Shown here: positions 1 through 7,803 of the stretch, one piece after another
Layout: each line of letters starts with the position of its first letter
Numbering within the stretch: position 1 is the stretch's first letter
Source of the DNA: Myxococcales bacterium
GTDB taxonomy: Bacteria; Myxococcota_A; UBA9160; UBA4427
Length of the DNA: 64,000 bases
Direction: 5' to 3'
Assembly: GCA_012959865.1 (NCBI GenBank)
Contig: DUCH01000382.1
Location: forward strand, 18,874-82,873
Translations under genes and position numbers: made by a program
Notes under the pieces: model-generated
Database searches by the model: none
Told to the model about the DNA's origin: nothing
What the model saw: the letters and a program-made list of their open reading frames with translations, nothing else

Positions 1-430
1 GGTTTCTCCCCGGATCCTCCACTGCGCTGCTTGGGCGTGCGGAATGGCTCATGAAGCCGTACCCATAGCCATACACATCGAGTTCGGTGCCGAAGGGCTT
101 CACGGCTTCGATGCCCTTCGAGCGCCGATAGATCAGATCCCGGGCATCGCGATCGAAGGGGCGACCGCTGGTGTTGCTCTCCACGAAGTATTGGTGGATT
201 TCGGGCCCAGCGCTCTCGAGCAGGAAGCGCAGATGCCCGAGGATCGGATAGTTGCGCAGGATACTGTGCTTTCGCTGCATCAGGTCGTAGGCCCCGACCG
301 CGAGCAGTCCGCCCGTGGCAGCGACCGCGAAGTAGAAGATCGGCCAACGGAGCCCCAGCAGGCCGAATGTCGGCAGGAGCAGAAATAAGCCGGGCATCAC
401 CCCTCCCCGGATGCGGTTCAGAAAATCCAT
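1..430 (-). CDS. FMN-binding glutamate synthase-family protein, N-terminal part (cut by window edge)
   Basis: This gene reads leftward from an ATG at 428-430 and runs off the window, leaving 143 codons. The visible protein begins with two hydrophobic segments (about residues 11-40). A conserved stretch follows, with KHSILRNYPILGHLRF, then GPEIHQYFVES, RPFDRDARDLIYRRSKG and PFGTELDVY. That order is the hallmark of the archaeal-type, membrane-anchored GltS-like proteins whose FMN/glutamate-synthase barrel lies further downstream, here outside the window. An AAGG ribosome site precedes the ATG by about 8 bases. The upstream neighbour is divergent and functionally unrelated. The physiological reaction of this subgroup is unsettled; glutamate synthesis is not proven. 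Confidence 0.75.
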   Translation of the reverse strand, partial: MDFLNRIRGGVMPGLFLLLPTFGLLGLRWPIFYFAVAATGGLLAVGAYDLMQRKHSILRNYPILGHLRFLLESAGPEIHQYFVESNTSGRPFDRDARDLIYRRSKGIEAVKPFGTELDVYGYGYGFMSHSARPSSAVEDPGRN

Positions 431-437
431 TGGTCGA

Positions 438-453
438 CCTTTCCATGGAAGGT
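438..453. promoter_or_regulatory. Near-palindrome in divergent promoter region
   Basis: The 90-base gap between the divergent starts at 430 and 521 holds TTCCATGGAA (441-450), a perfect 10-base palindrome flanked by ACCT and GGT that nearly extends it. The position between two divergent genes suits a regulator site, but no regulator is identified. Confidence 0.25.
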
Positions 454-520
454 TTGCGAATCGTCGGGGGATGTTACCCTAAACGTTGCGACACATGAAC
501 GATGGGAGGAACTCTCCAAG

Positions 521-2266
521 ATGGCGGACAATGTTTCGAAGAGCCTGCTCGATGTTTTGGCTTCGGCGGGTGCCCGAGATATTTTTGGCGTCACCGGGGA
601 CGCGCTGAATCCGCTCCTTGAGTGCATTCGCACCGACGACCGCTTTCGCTGGATCGGCGTTCGCCACGAGGAACACGCGGGCTACGCGGCCTACGCCCAG
701 TCCGAACTCAGCGGAGGCATCGGGGTGTGTGCGGGAACCACGGGGCCGGGGGCGCTCCATCTCATCAATGGTCTCTACAACGCCAAGAAGGAAGGGGGCG
801 CAGTTGTTGCCATAACGGGCCAGGTGCCGCGGGCCCAGCGGGGGAGTGATTTTCACAAGGAAATCGATCTCGCCAAGATGTTCGACGACATCTGCGGCTA
901 CCAGGCCATCATCGACTCCCCGGCCCAGATGCCGCGCATGGCCGAGATCGCGGTACAGAAGGCGCTGACCGAGCGCATGGTCGTGCGCATCGAAATTCCC
1001 TCGGACGTGATCGGCGCCCCGGTTCCGAGTCAACATTTCAAACGGCCGCTGGTCCGCTTCAAGTCCGACCTGATCCCCGAGCGGAGCGCCATCGAGCGGG
1101 CAAGTCAACTCATCGCTCAAGGAAAACGGGTGACGCTTTTCTGCGGCATCGGCTGCCGGGATTGCAAGGACGACGTGGTGGCTCTGGCGACCCGGATCGG
1201 CGCGCCCATCGCCCATACGCTTCGGGCCAAGGATATCTTCGACTACGACGACTCCGGCGTCGTGGGAATGACGGGGCTTCTGGGGAACCCCGGCGGCTAC
1301 CATGCCGTGCGGGATTGCGACGTGCTCGTGATGCTGGGGACGGATTTCCCCTACGACGAGTTCCTCCCGGACGGCATCGAAATCATCCAGGTGGACCACC
1401 GAGCGGATCGCATCGGACTGCGGGCCCCGGTGACTCTCGGATTGGTGGGGGGCGTGCGTGAAACCCTCGCTGAACTCACGCCCCTTGTCGACGAGAAGCC
1501 GCCGTCGCGTTTTCGTGAGCACCTGCTGAAGATGACGCAGAAATGGCTGGCCCGGATGGACAAGCAGTCCTCCCTGGATCGCACCGACGAGCCGCTGCAT
1601 CCCCAACTCTTCGCTCGGGCCATCAGCGATCGCGCCCACGCCGATGCCCTGTTCGCGCTGGATGTCGGCGAGTGCACGATCTGGCTGGCCCGGCAGATGC
1701 GGATGCGCGGCGGCCGCCGAATGCTCGGATCCTTCAACCACGGCTCCCTGGGCGCGGGGCTCCCCGTAGCGCTGGGGGCTGCCGCCCTGGACCCGTCTCG
1801 GCAGGTCTGGACCCTGGCGGGCGATGGCGGATTCGCCATGTCGATGAACGATTTCGTGACGGCGGTGCGTTTCAATTGGCCCATCAAAGTGATCGTCTTC
1901 AACAACAGTGAGTTCGGCTTCGTGAAGATGGAAATGGAAGTTGCAGGTCTGCCCACGTTCCCCGCCGCGACCAGCCTGGTGAACCCGGATTTTACCGCGT
2001 TTGCCAAGGCTTGCGGCGGCGACGGTGTGCGGGTCGAGCATGCCGATGAGATTCTTCCTGCCATCGACCAGGCGCTGGCCTCGGAGAAGCCGTTTATCAT
2101 CGATGCCATCGTGAGCGCCGGTGAGCTGAGCATGCCCCCGCATATATCGCCGCAGGAGGCCTATGGCTTCGGCATCTCCAAGGTCAAGGAGGCGCTGCTG
2201 GGGCTGAAGGGAGATCACGAGGTCTGGAAAGCTTGGCGCGACGAATTTCGGGCGAACGTTTTCTAG
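521..2266 (+). CDS. ThDP-dependent oxidase/decarboxylase, PoxB (pyruvate:quinone oxidoreductase)-like
   Basis: A 581-residue thiamine-diphosphate enzyme with the three-domain acetolactate synthase/pyruvate oxidase layout. The N-terminal half resembles E. coli PoxB closely: GVTGDALNPL near residue 23, the catalytic glutamate region RHEEHAG (48-54), and CAGTTGPGALHLINGLY. The C-terminal ThDP motif GDGGF begins at residue 434 and is followed by NNSEFGF. PoxB enzymes oxidatively decarboxylate pyruvate to acetate and pass electrons to membrane quinone. Length matches (PoxB is 572 residues). A GGGAGG ribosome site lies about 10 bases before the ATG. It ends 28 bases before the oxidase operon, so it may be cotranscribed and feed quinol into it. 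The substrate is inferred, and another 2-oxoacid is possible. Confidence 0.75.
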   Translation: MADNVSKSLLDVLASAGARDIFGVTGDALNPLLECIRTDDRFRWIGVRHEEHAGYAAYAQSELSGGIGVCAGTTGPGALHLINGLYNAKKEGGAVVAITGQVPRAQRGSDFHKEIDLAKMFDDICGYQAIIDSPAQMPRMAEIAVQKALTERMVVRIEIPSDVIGAPVPSQHFKRPLVRFKSDLIPERSAIERASQLIAQGKRVTLFCGIGCRDCKDDVVALATRIGAPIAHTLRAKDIFDYDDSGVVGMTGLLGNPGGYHAVRDCDVLVMLGTDFPYDEFLPDGIEIIQVDHRADRIGLRAPVTLGLVGGVRETLAELTPLVDEKPPSRFREHLLKMTQKWLARMDKQSSLDRTDEPLHPQLFARAISDRAHADALFALDVGECTIWLARQMRMRGGRRMLGSFNHGSLGAGLPVALGAAALDPSRQVWTLAGDGGFAMSMNDFVTAVRFNWPIKVIVFNNSEFGFVKMEMEVAGLPTFPAATSLVNPDFTAFAKACGGDGVRVEHADEILPAIDQALASEKPFIIDAIVSAGELSMPPHISPQEAYGFGISKVKEALLGLKGDHEVWKAWRDEFRANVF

Positions 2267-2294
2267 TCATGGGTCGCTGAGGGCCTTTCGGACG

Positions 2295-3359
2295 ATGCAA
2301 TGGGCGGAAACTATGGGCGGAGGGGTGAGTTCGCACCCTGGGAATGAGGGGCGTGGTCGGGGCCGGGCAGTCGTTGCCGTGCTGTTGGGAGGCTGGATCG
2401 GGTCGGGTCCGGTCTACGCCCAGGGGCCTGTGCCCTCGATACTTGAGCCCATCGCACAGCCCGCCCAGGCGGTGCTGGACTATGGGCTTGTCCTTGTCCT
2501 GGTCTGCGGCGTGATTTTTGTTCTCGTCATGGGCGCTCTCCTGGTCACCGTGATCCGCTTCCGCGTCCGGGCAGGAGACGACGACCACGAACCGGCTCAG
2601 GTCTACGGAAGCGACCAACTCGAAATCGCATGGACTGTTGCGCCTGTTCTGGTGGTGATCGTCCTCGGTCTCATCACAGCGGGGCGCATCGTCGCGCTTC
2701 AAAAGAACGAGGCCCCCGCTGGCAGCTTGGCGATTCGGGTCACGGGTCACCAGTGGTGGTGGGAACTCGAATATCCTGAATTCGGCTTCACCACCGCCAA
2801 CGAATTGCACCTTCCGGTGGACCGAGTGGCCTTCCTGGAACTTCAATCCCAGGATGTGATCCACAGCTTCTGGCTTCCCCAACTCGCGGGGAAGACCGAC
2901 TTGATTCCCAATCGCCGAAACACGATGTGGATCGAACCGCACCAGGTGGGAATGGTGGTGGGGCAGTGCGCGGAGTATTGCGGAACCCAGCACGCCAATA
3001 TGCTGCTTCGGGTATTCATCCACGAAGAGGCGGAATTCGAGCGTTGGGCACGTGGTCAGCAGAAGGAAGCCCGGATGCTCCCCGGCACCGAGGCCGGGAG
3101 AGCGATCTTTGCCAATACGGCCTGCGTGAACTGTCACACGGTGCGCGGGGTTTCCGAAATCGGCCGATTCGGCCCGGATCTCACCCATTTGATGAGCCGA
3201 ACCACACTGGCGGCGGGTGCGGCCAGAAACGATCGGGGGCAGCTCATCGATTGGATTACGAACCCCGACCATTTCAAACCCGGGGCCCGTATGCCGGCGA
3301 TGAAACTCGACTCGGCCCAGGTGGCTCAGGTGGCCGATTACCTGTCGAGTCTCGAGTAG
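2295..3359 (+). CDS. coxB: Cytochrome c oxidase subunit II with C-terminal cytochrome c domain (caa3 type)
   Basis: Receives electrons and passes them through the CuA centre to subunit I. An N-terminal signal-like segment (about 24-43, ending near YAQG) is followed by two membrane helices (60-88 and 111-131). The CuA ligands are all present: H190, C225, E227, C229, H233 and M236 in the CAEYCGTQHANM block. The aromatic GHQWWWELEYPE electron-entry patch starts at 151. A haem-binding CVNCH at 277-281 defines the fused cytochrome c domain, so this is a caa3-type subunit II that carries its own electron donor. Start choice is uncertain: an in-frame ATG at 2313 is also possible. First gene of the oxidase block; subunit I begins 12 bases after its stop. 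Confidence 0.95.
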   Translation: MQWAETMGGGVSSHPGNEGRGRGRAVVAVLLGGWIGSGPVYAQGPVPSILEPIAQPAQAVLDYGLVLVLVCGVIFVLVMGALLVTVIRFRVRAGDDDHEPAQVYGSDQLEIAWTVAPVLVVIVLGLITAGRIVALQKNEAPAGSLAIRVTGHQWWWELEYPEFGFTTANELHLPVDRVAFLELQSQDVIHSFWLPQLAGKTDLIPNRRNTMWIEPHQVGMVVGQCAEYCGTQHANMLLRVFIHEEAEFERWARGQQKEARMLPGTEAGRAIFANTACVNCHTVRGVSEIGRFGPDLTHLMSRTTLAAGAARNDRGQLIDWITNPDHFKPGARMPAMKLDSAQVAQVADYLSSLE

Positions 3360-3371
3360 GGAGCAGGGGAG

Positions 3372-5048
3372 ATGTCAGCCAGCCTCGGAGCAGATGCAGC
3401 CCGCGGGACCTCGAGCGCGGAGGGCCCGGCTTCCGTTGTGCACGCCTGGGTGACCACGGTCGACCACAAGAGACTCGGCATTCTCTACATCGCGGCGGGC
3501 CTGCTCTTCTTTGTGGTGAGCGGCGTCGAGGCGATCATGATGCGGGCCCAGTTGGCCCAGGCCGCCAACGACCTGCTCGAGCCCCAGGAATTCAACCGGC
3601 TCTTCACGATGCACGGCACCACCATGGTCTTTCTGGTGGGGATGCCCATCGTGACGGGTTTTGGGAACTACTTGATCCCCCTGATGATTGGTGCCCGGGA
3701 TATGGCCTTTCCCCGGCTCAATGCCTGGGGGTTCTGGATGTTCCTCTTTGGGGGCCTCGTGCTCTACATGAGCTATTTCGCCAGCATGGGGCTCTACGGC
3801 GCGGGCACCGCGCCCGATGTCGGATGGTTCGCCTACTCACCTCTTTCGGGCAAGGCATTTTCGCGCGGGAATGCCACCGACTACTGGATTCTCGGCATCC
3901 TGATCAGCGGCTTTGGCAGCGTGTCCGGGGCGATCAACATGCTCACCACTACGCTCACCATGCGCTGCCCGGGCATGACGATGAGCCGGCTCCCGCTTTT
4001 CGTTTGGATGATGTTGGTGGTTTCGTTTCTCATGCTCCTTGCCCTACCGGTTCTCACGGGTGCGCAGGTCATGCTGCTCTTTGATCGTTTCCTGGGCGCT
4101 CATTTCTTCGATACCCAGGCGGGCGGGGATGCGGTCCTCTGGCAACACTTCTTCTGGTTCTTTGGCCATCCCGAGGTCTATATCCTGATGATCCCCGGCT
4201 TCGCCTACGCGTCGGAGATCATCCCGGTCTTTTCTCGCAAAGTCATCTTTGGCTACTCCTTCATGGTGGCGGCGACCCTGGCCATCGGGCTGTTGGCGGT
4301 GGGTGTCTGGGCCCATCACATGTTCACGGTGGGAATGGGGCGGGGCCTCAATATCTGGTTTGCGGTCATCACCATGCTGGTGGGGGTACCCACGGGCATC
4401 AAGCTCTTCAACTGGATCGCGACGATGTATGGCGGCCGAATTCAACTGCGCATGCCGATGGTTTTTTGTATTGCGTTCCTGGGTCAGTTCCTGATCGCCG
4501 GCCTTACGGGGATCCTGCTATCCGGGGCTCCGCTGAACTGGCAGCTCAGCGATTCGTATTTCGTAGTGGCCCACTTTCACTACGTTCTGATTGGGGGACT
4601 GGTCTTCACGATCTTTGCGGCCTGTTATTACTGGTTTCCCAAGATGACGGGGCGCATGCTCAGCGAGAAGATCGGCCGTTGGCATTTCTGGCTCTTCTTC
4701 ATCGGCTTTCACCTGACCTTCACCACCATGCACGTGCAGGGCATTCTCGGGATGCCTCGACGGATCTATACCTATCCCGTTGAGCGGGGTTGGGAGATCT
4801 GGAATGCGATCTCTTCGGCCGGAGCCATTCTCCAGGGGCTGGGTGTGGCCTGCTTCTTGATCGCGGTGATCGCGGCTTTCCGGCGTCCCGCCGATGCGGG
4901 CCCCGATCCGTGGAACGCCTGGACCCTCGAGTGGTCGACATCTTCACCGCCGCCGGCCTACAACTTTCTCACCCTGCCCGAGGTTCGAAGCCGTCGTCCG
5001 CTCTGGGATTTGAAGCATCCGGACGACCCGGATTGGGAGCACGAATAG
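3372..5048 (+). CDS. coxA: Cytochrome c oxidase subunit I
   Basis: The 558-residue haem-copper catalytic subunit, a membrane protein with twelve predicted helices. Visible family motifs are the N-terminal DHKRLGILY, the low-spin haem histidine in TMHGTTMVF, the D-channel entrance in IGARDMAFPRLN, the HPEVY motif with the CuB-ligand histidine, the E-channel glutamate and the cross-linked tyrosine, the histidine pair WAHHMF, the K-channel lysine in PTGIKLFNW, and the haem a3/a ligand region VVAHFHYVLIGG. Having both D- and K-channel residues places it in the A1 group of proton-pumping oxidases. A GGAG ribosome site precedes the ATG. It ends 3 bases before the subunit III start. Confidence 0.96.
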   Translation: MSASLGADAARGTSSAEGPASVVHAWVTTVDHKRLGILYIAAGLLFFVVSGVEAIMMRAQLAQAANDLLEPQEFNRLFTMHGTTMVFLVGMPIVTGFGNYLIPLMIGARDMAFPRLNAWGFWMFLFGGLVLYMSYFASMGLYGAGTAPDVGWFAYSPLSGKAFSRGNATDYWILGILISGFGSVSGAINMLTTTLTMRCPGMTMSRLPLFVWMMLVVSFLMLLALPVLTGAQVMLLFDRFLGAHFFDTQAGGDAVLWQHFFWFFGHPEVYILMIPGFAYASEIIPVFSRKVIFGYSFMVAATLAIGLLAVGVWAHHMFTVGMGRGLNIWFAVITMLVGVPTGIKLFNWIATMYGGRIQLRMPMVFCIAFLGQFLIAGLTGILLSGAPLNWQLSDSYFVVAHFHYVLIGGLVFTIFAACYYWFPKMTGRMLSEKIGRWHFWLFFIGFHLTFTTMHVQGILGMPRRIYTYPVERGWEIWNAISSAGAILQGLGVACFLIAVIAAFRRPADAGPDPWNAWTLEWSTSSPPPAYNFLTLPEVRSRRPLWDLKHPDDPDWEHE

Positions 5049-5051
5049 GAT

Positions 5052-5642
5052 GTGTCTGTGAGTCAGGCATCTGTGTTGGCGATGGATCGAGTCGCCTGGA
5101 GCCGGGGACGGGTGGGGATGGCCTGCCTCATCTTCGGCGAAAGTACGTTCTTCAGCGTTTTCGTGGTGGCCTATCTCTTTTACCTGGGGAAGAGCGCCAC
5201 CGGCCCGCAGCCCGGCGACGTGCTGGAGTTCCCGTGGCTCGCCACGGTGTGCCTGTTGTCCAGCAGTGTCAGCGCGGGCCTGGCTGTGGCGGCCCTGGCT
5301 CGGGCGGAAACGCTTCGCGCGAGCGCTTACCTCGCGGTGACGGTGGGCCTGGGTTCGGCATTCATCGCGGCGACAGCTCAGGAGTGGTCCGGGCTCATCC
5401 ATGGATATGGACTCACCATTGGAACGAATCTATTTGGCACCACCTTCTATTCACTCGTGGGTTTTCACGCTGCCCACGTGATTCTCGGATTGCTCATGCT
5501 CTCGCTGGTCTTGGCTCTGACGCTCGGGGGCCGGGTGCGCGCCGAACACGCCGAGCGGGTGGAGATGGTGACCTGGTATTGGCATTTCGTGGACGCGGTC
5601 TGGATCGTGGTCCTCACGACCGTTTACGTGGTGGGGGTCTAG
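5052..5642 (+). CDS. coxC: Cytochrome c oxidase subunit III
   Basis: A 196-residue integral membrane protein of the CtaE/CoxC family, with about five hydrophobic helices. Recognisable motifs are GMACLIFGESTFF near the N terminus, the central EWSGLIHGYGLTIGTNLFG, GFHAAHVILGL, and the terminal WYWHFVDAVWIVV that is nearly invariant in subunit III. Translation most likely starts at GTG 5052; the ATG two bases earlier is in a frame that stops after three codons. Another GTG at 5058 is possible. The short form, lacking the first two helices, is normal for caa3-type oxidases. Subunit III stabilises proton pumping and turnover of subunit I. Confidence 0.93.
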   Translation: MSVSQASVLAMDRVAWSRGRVGMACLIFGESTFFSVFVVAYLFYLGKSATGPQPGDVLEFPWLATVCLLSSSVSAGLAVAALARAETLRASAYLAVTVGLGSAFIAATAQEWSGLIHGYGLTIGTNLFGTTFYSLVGFHAAHVILGLLMLSLVLALTLGGRVRAEHAERVEMVTWYWHFVDAVWIVVLTTVYVVGV

Positions 5643-5646
5643 CGGG

Positions 5647-6504
5647 ATGCGCACAGAGACAGGATCCCAGGAAGTGTCCCATGCCGGCGAGGGGGAGGGG
5701 CTTGAACTTCCTGCAAATACCACCGCTCCTTTGTACTTCGCCCTGGGTTTCGCGTTCCTTGGGGTCAGCTTGGTGACCAGCGTGCTCTTTGTTTTCGCCG
5801 GGGTGATGCTCGTGCTCTGGGGCGGCATCCGATGGTGGGGCGAAGTTCTTCCGCGAGAAAATGAAACGTTCGTCCCTGCCCAGGCCGAGGCCGATCGTGC
5901 GCCCCCGGTGGTTCCCACGCCGGGTCGGGCGCCGGGCCCGGCGGGCGGAGCGGATCGCCATCGTGCACGATTGCCCCTGGAGTACCACCCCTACAGTGCC
6001 GGCCTGCGCGCGGGGATTGCGGGCGGGCTCGCCATGGTGGCGGTGGCCGGGGTTCACGGGCTGATCGTCCAGGGGAGCCTCTGGCATGCCTTCAATGGTT
6101 TCGCCGCGCTGGTCCTGCCGCTCTTCGGGGCCCAGCCGCCCAGCGATATGACGAGTTTTCATGGAGTCGTCGTGCTCGCTGCTGGCATCATTCACATTCT
6201 GCTTTCTCTGGGGATCGGGCTCGTCTATGCAGCGGTTCTCCCCATGCTGCCCGGTCATCCCCGACTCTGGGGTGGGGTGGTCGCGCCCTTGGTCTGGACC
6301 GGTGCCGGCTTCGTCTGCGTCGAGTTGGTGGTGCCGGGTGCGGTCCAGTCGATCAACTGGCTCGTTTTCATTTTTCTCCAGATGGTGTTCGGCCTGACGG
6401 CGGGCGAAGTGATCTCCCGAAGCGAACCCGTTCGGACTCTTCAGTCCTATCCACTCACGACACGGGCGGGTCTCGAAGTGGGCGATGAGGAGGAGAGCCC
6501 GTGA
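5647..6504 (+). CDS. Membrane protein of the oxidase operon (possible subunit IV-like N terminus)
   Basis: A 285-residue protein not recognised as a named family. The N-terminal part (residues 22-65) has two hydrophobic segments followed by WWGEVLPREN. This resembles the small subunit IV/CtaF proteins of oxidase operons, where a short helical pair ends in a W..E.LP motif. A proline/alanine-rich linker (about 75-110) leads into four to five further helices (about 120-260) containing histidines in GVHGLI, WHAFNG, FHGVVV and IIHILL. It starts 4 bases after coxC stops, and its last four bases overlap the next gene (GTGA). Cotranslation suggests a structural or assembly role in the oxidase, which is inference only. 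Confidence 0.8.
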   Translation: MRTETGSQEVSHAGEGEGLELPANTTAPLYFALGFAFLGVSLVTSVLFVFAGVMLVLWGGIRWWGEVLPRENETFVPAQAEADRAPPVVPTPGRAPGPAGGADRHRARLPLEYHPYSAGLRAGIAGGLAMVAVAGVHGLIVQGSLWHAFNGFAALVLPLFGAQPPSDMTSFHGVVVLAAGIIHILLSLGIGLVYAAVLPMLPGHPRLWGGVVAPLVWTGAGFVCVELVVPGAVQSINWLVFIFLQMVFGLTAGEVISRSEPVRTLQSYPLTTRAGLEVGDEEESP

Positions 6505-7232
6505 AGCGAACGCCGCTTCTGCTCGCTTTCGCCCTCGCTGCCGTATTGGGGTGTGATTCCCTTCCGGGCCGCCCGGATCCCGCGGAGCGATATCAGCGGC
6601 CCTCGGAAGTCGAGGATTTCGATCGCCTCTATGCGGCCAATTGCTCGGGTTGCCACGGAGCCGAGGGCCGGAACGGTCCGGCCACGAATCTGGGCGACCC
6701 GCTCTTCGCTGCCCTGGCCGATCCCGCCGAAATTCGCCGGGTCATCGCGGGTGGGGTCACGGGAACCCCGATGCCGGTTTTCGCCCGTCGGCACGGGGGC
6801 ACGCTCAGCGAAAAGCAGATCGATATTCTCGCCGCGGGATTGAAGGCGGGTCTGAATGGAGCGGAACCCGCCTCAAGGCTGGCTGGCGCGCCCCCGCTGG
6901 TTGCCGAACCCCCTTCGAGCGGCAGCCCGTCACCCGGCCAGGTCGCGCGCGGCGCGCGGGCCTACACGACTTTTTGCGCGCGCTGTCATGGGGTAGAGGG
7001 CGCAGGCGGCGCTTCGGGGGGTTCGCTCCTTGAGCCCGCGTACCTGGGCCTGGTGAGCGACCAGGGCCTGCGGACCACGGTCATCGTGGGGCGCGAGGAC
7101 CTGGGCATGCCGGGATGGCAGAGCGCGGGGGAAAAACCCATGACCGCCGCGGAAGTCGCCGAAGTCGTCGCTTGGCTGGGGTCGCATCGGATTTCCCCCG
7201 TCGTCGTCGCACCCGGCTCGTCCATCCAGTGA
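6501..7232 (+). CDS. Dihaem cytochrome c lipoprotein
   Basis: A 243-residue exported protein. The signal sequence ends in the lipobox AVLGC with the lipidated cysteine at residue 18, so it should be anchored to a membrane facing the periplasm. Two cytochrome c domains follow: CSGCH at 48-52 with PMPVF supplying a likely methionine ligand, and CARCH at 159-163 with GMPGW. A proline/serine-rich linker (about 128-147) separates them. The GTG start overlaps the stop of the upstream gene by four bases. Sitting between oxidase and bc genes, it is the natural candidate for the electron shuttle linking the bc module to the CuA subunit; that role is inferred from context. Confidence 0.9.
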   Translation: MKRTPLLLAFALAAVLGCDSLPGRPDPAERYQRPSEVEDFDRLYAANCSGCHGAEGRNGPATNLGDPLFAALADPAEIRRVIAGGVTGTPMPVFARRHGGTLSEKQIDILAAGLKAGLNGAEPASRLAGAPPLVAEPPSSGSPSPGQVARGARAYTTFCARCHGVEGAGGASGGSLLEPAYLGLVSDQGLRTTVIVGREDLGMPGWQSAGEKPMTAAEVAEVVAWLGSHRISPVVVAPGSSIQ

Positions 7233-7257
7233 ACTGAGAAGAGGCAGGAGAGAAAAC

Positions 7258-7791
7258 ATGGAGCCCCACGAACATCCTCCGCTCCCGCCGGCCGTGCCGC
7301 CGGTGACGCGCCGGGATTTTCTTTTCAAGCTCGGTCTGGGCTTGAACGCGATCGCCGCGGCTTTCGTGGGCATTCCCATCGTGGGCTATATCGCGTCGGC
7401 TCTCTTCAGGCCCAAGGCGCAGCAAGCCTGGATCGCCCTGGGCAAGATCGCTCAGTTTCCACCCGGGGAAACCCGCCTCGCATCCTACAGGAACCCCTTC
7501 ACTACGCCCTGGGATGGAGCCACGGCGGACATCCCCTGTTGGGTCCGGCGCAAGCCCGATGGAGATTTCCAGGTCTTCGCCATCAATTGCGCCCACCTCG
7601 GCTGCCCGGTCCGCTGGTTTCCGCAATCGGGTCTCTTCATGTGCCCGTGCCATGGCGGCGTTTACTACGAGGACGGGTCCCGGGCTTCGGGTCCGCCGCC
7701 CCGGGGCTTGTTCGAATATGCTTACCGCGTGCGTCGCAATCGTCTCGAGGTCAGGGGCGGCCAGACCCCGAATCTCTCGGAGCCCGTCTAG
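7258..7791 (+). CDS. Rieske [2Fe-2S] iron-sulfur protein of a cytochrome bc complex
   Basis: A 177-residue protein. It has a twin-arginine-type N terminus (TRRDFLF at 17-23) followed by one hydrophobic helix (about 26-50), as in Tat-inserted Rieske subunits. The cluster-binding motifs are complete: C111-x-H113 with disulfide cysteine C116, and C129-P-C131-H132. C111, H113, C129 and H132 bind the iron atoms and C116 pairs with C131. The protein accepts an electron from quinol at the Qo site of the cytochrome b encoded next and delivers it to cytochrome c. A GGCAGGAG ribosome site precedes the ATG, and the cytochrome b gene starts 12 bases after its stop. Confidence 0.95.
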   Translation: MEPHEHPPLPPAVPPVTRRDFLFKLGLGLNAIAAAFVGIPIVGYIASALFRPKAQQAWIALGKIAQFPPGETRLASYRNPFTTPWDGATADIPCWVRRKPDGDFQVFAINCAHLGCPVRWFPQSGLFMCPCHGGVYYEDGSRASGPPPRGLFEYAYRVRRNRLEVRGGQTPNLSEPV

Positions 7792-7803
7792 GAAGATGAC
7801 CCC

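Noticed and set aside
479..2218. Long open reading frame on the minus strand opposite the ThDP enzyme
   Set aside because: It is rich in R, H, G and D in the pattern expected of the antisense of a high-G+C gene; the plus-strand frame is a clear PoxB-like protein.
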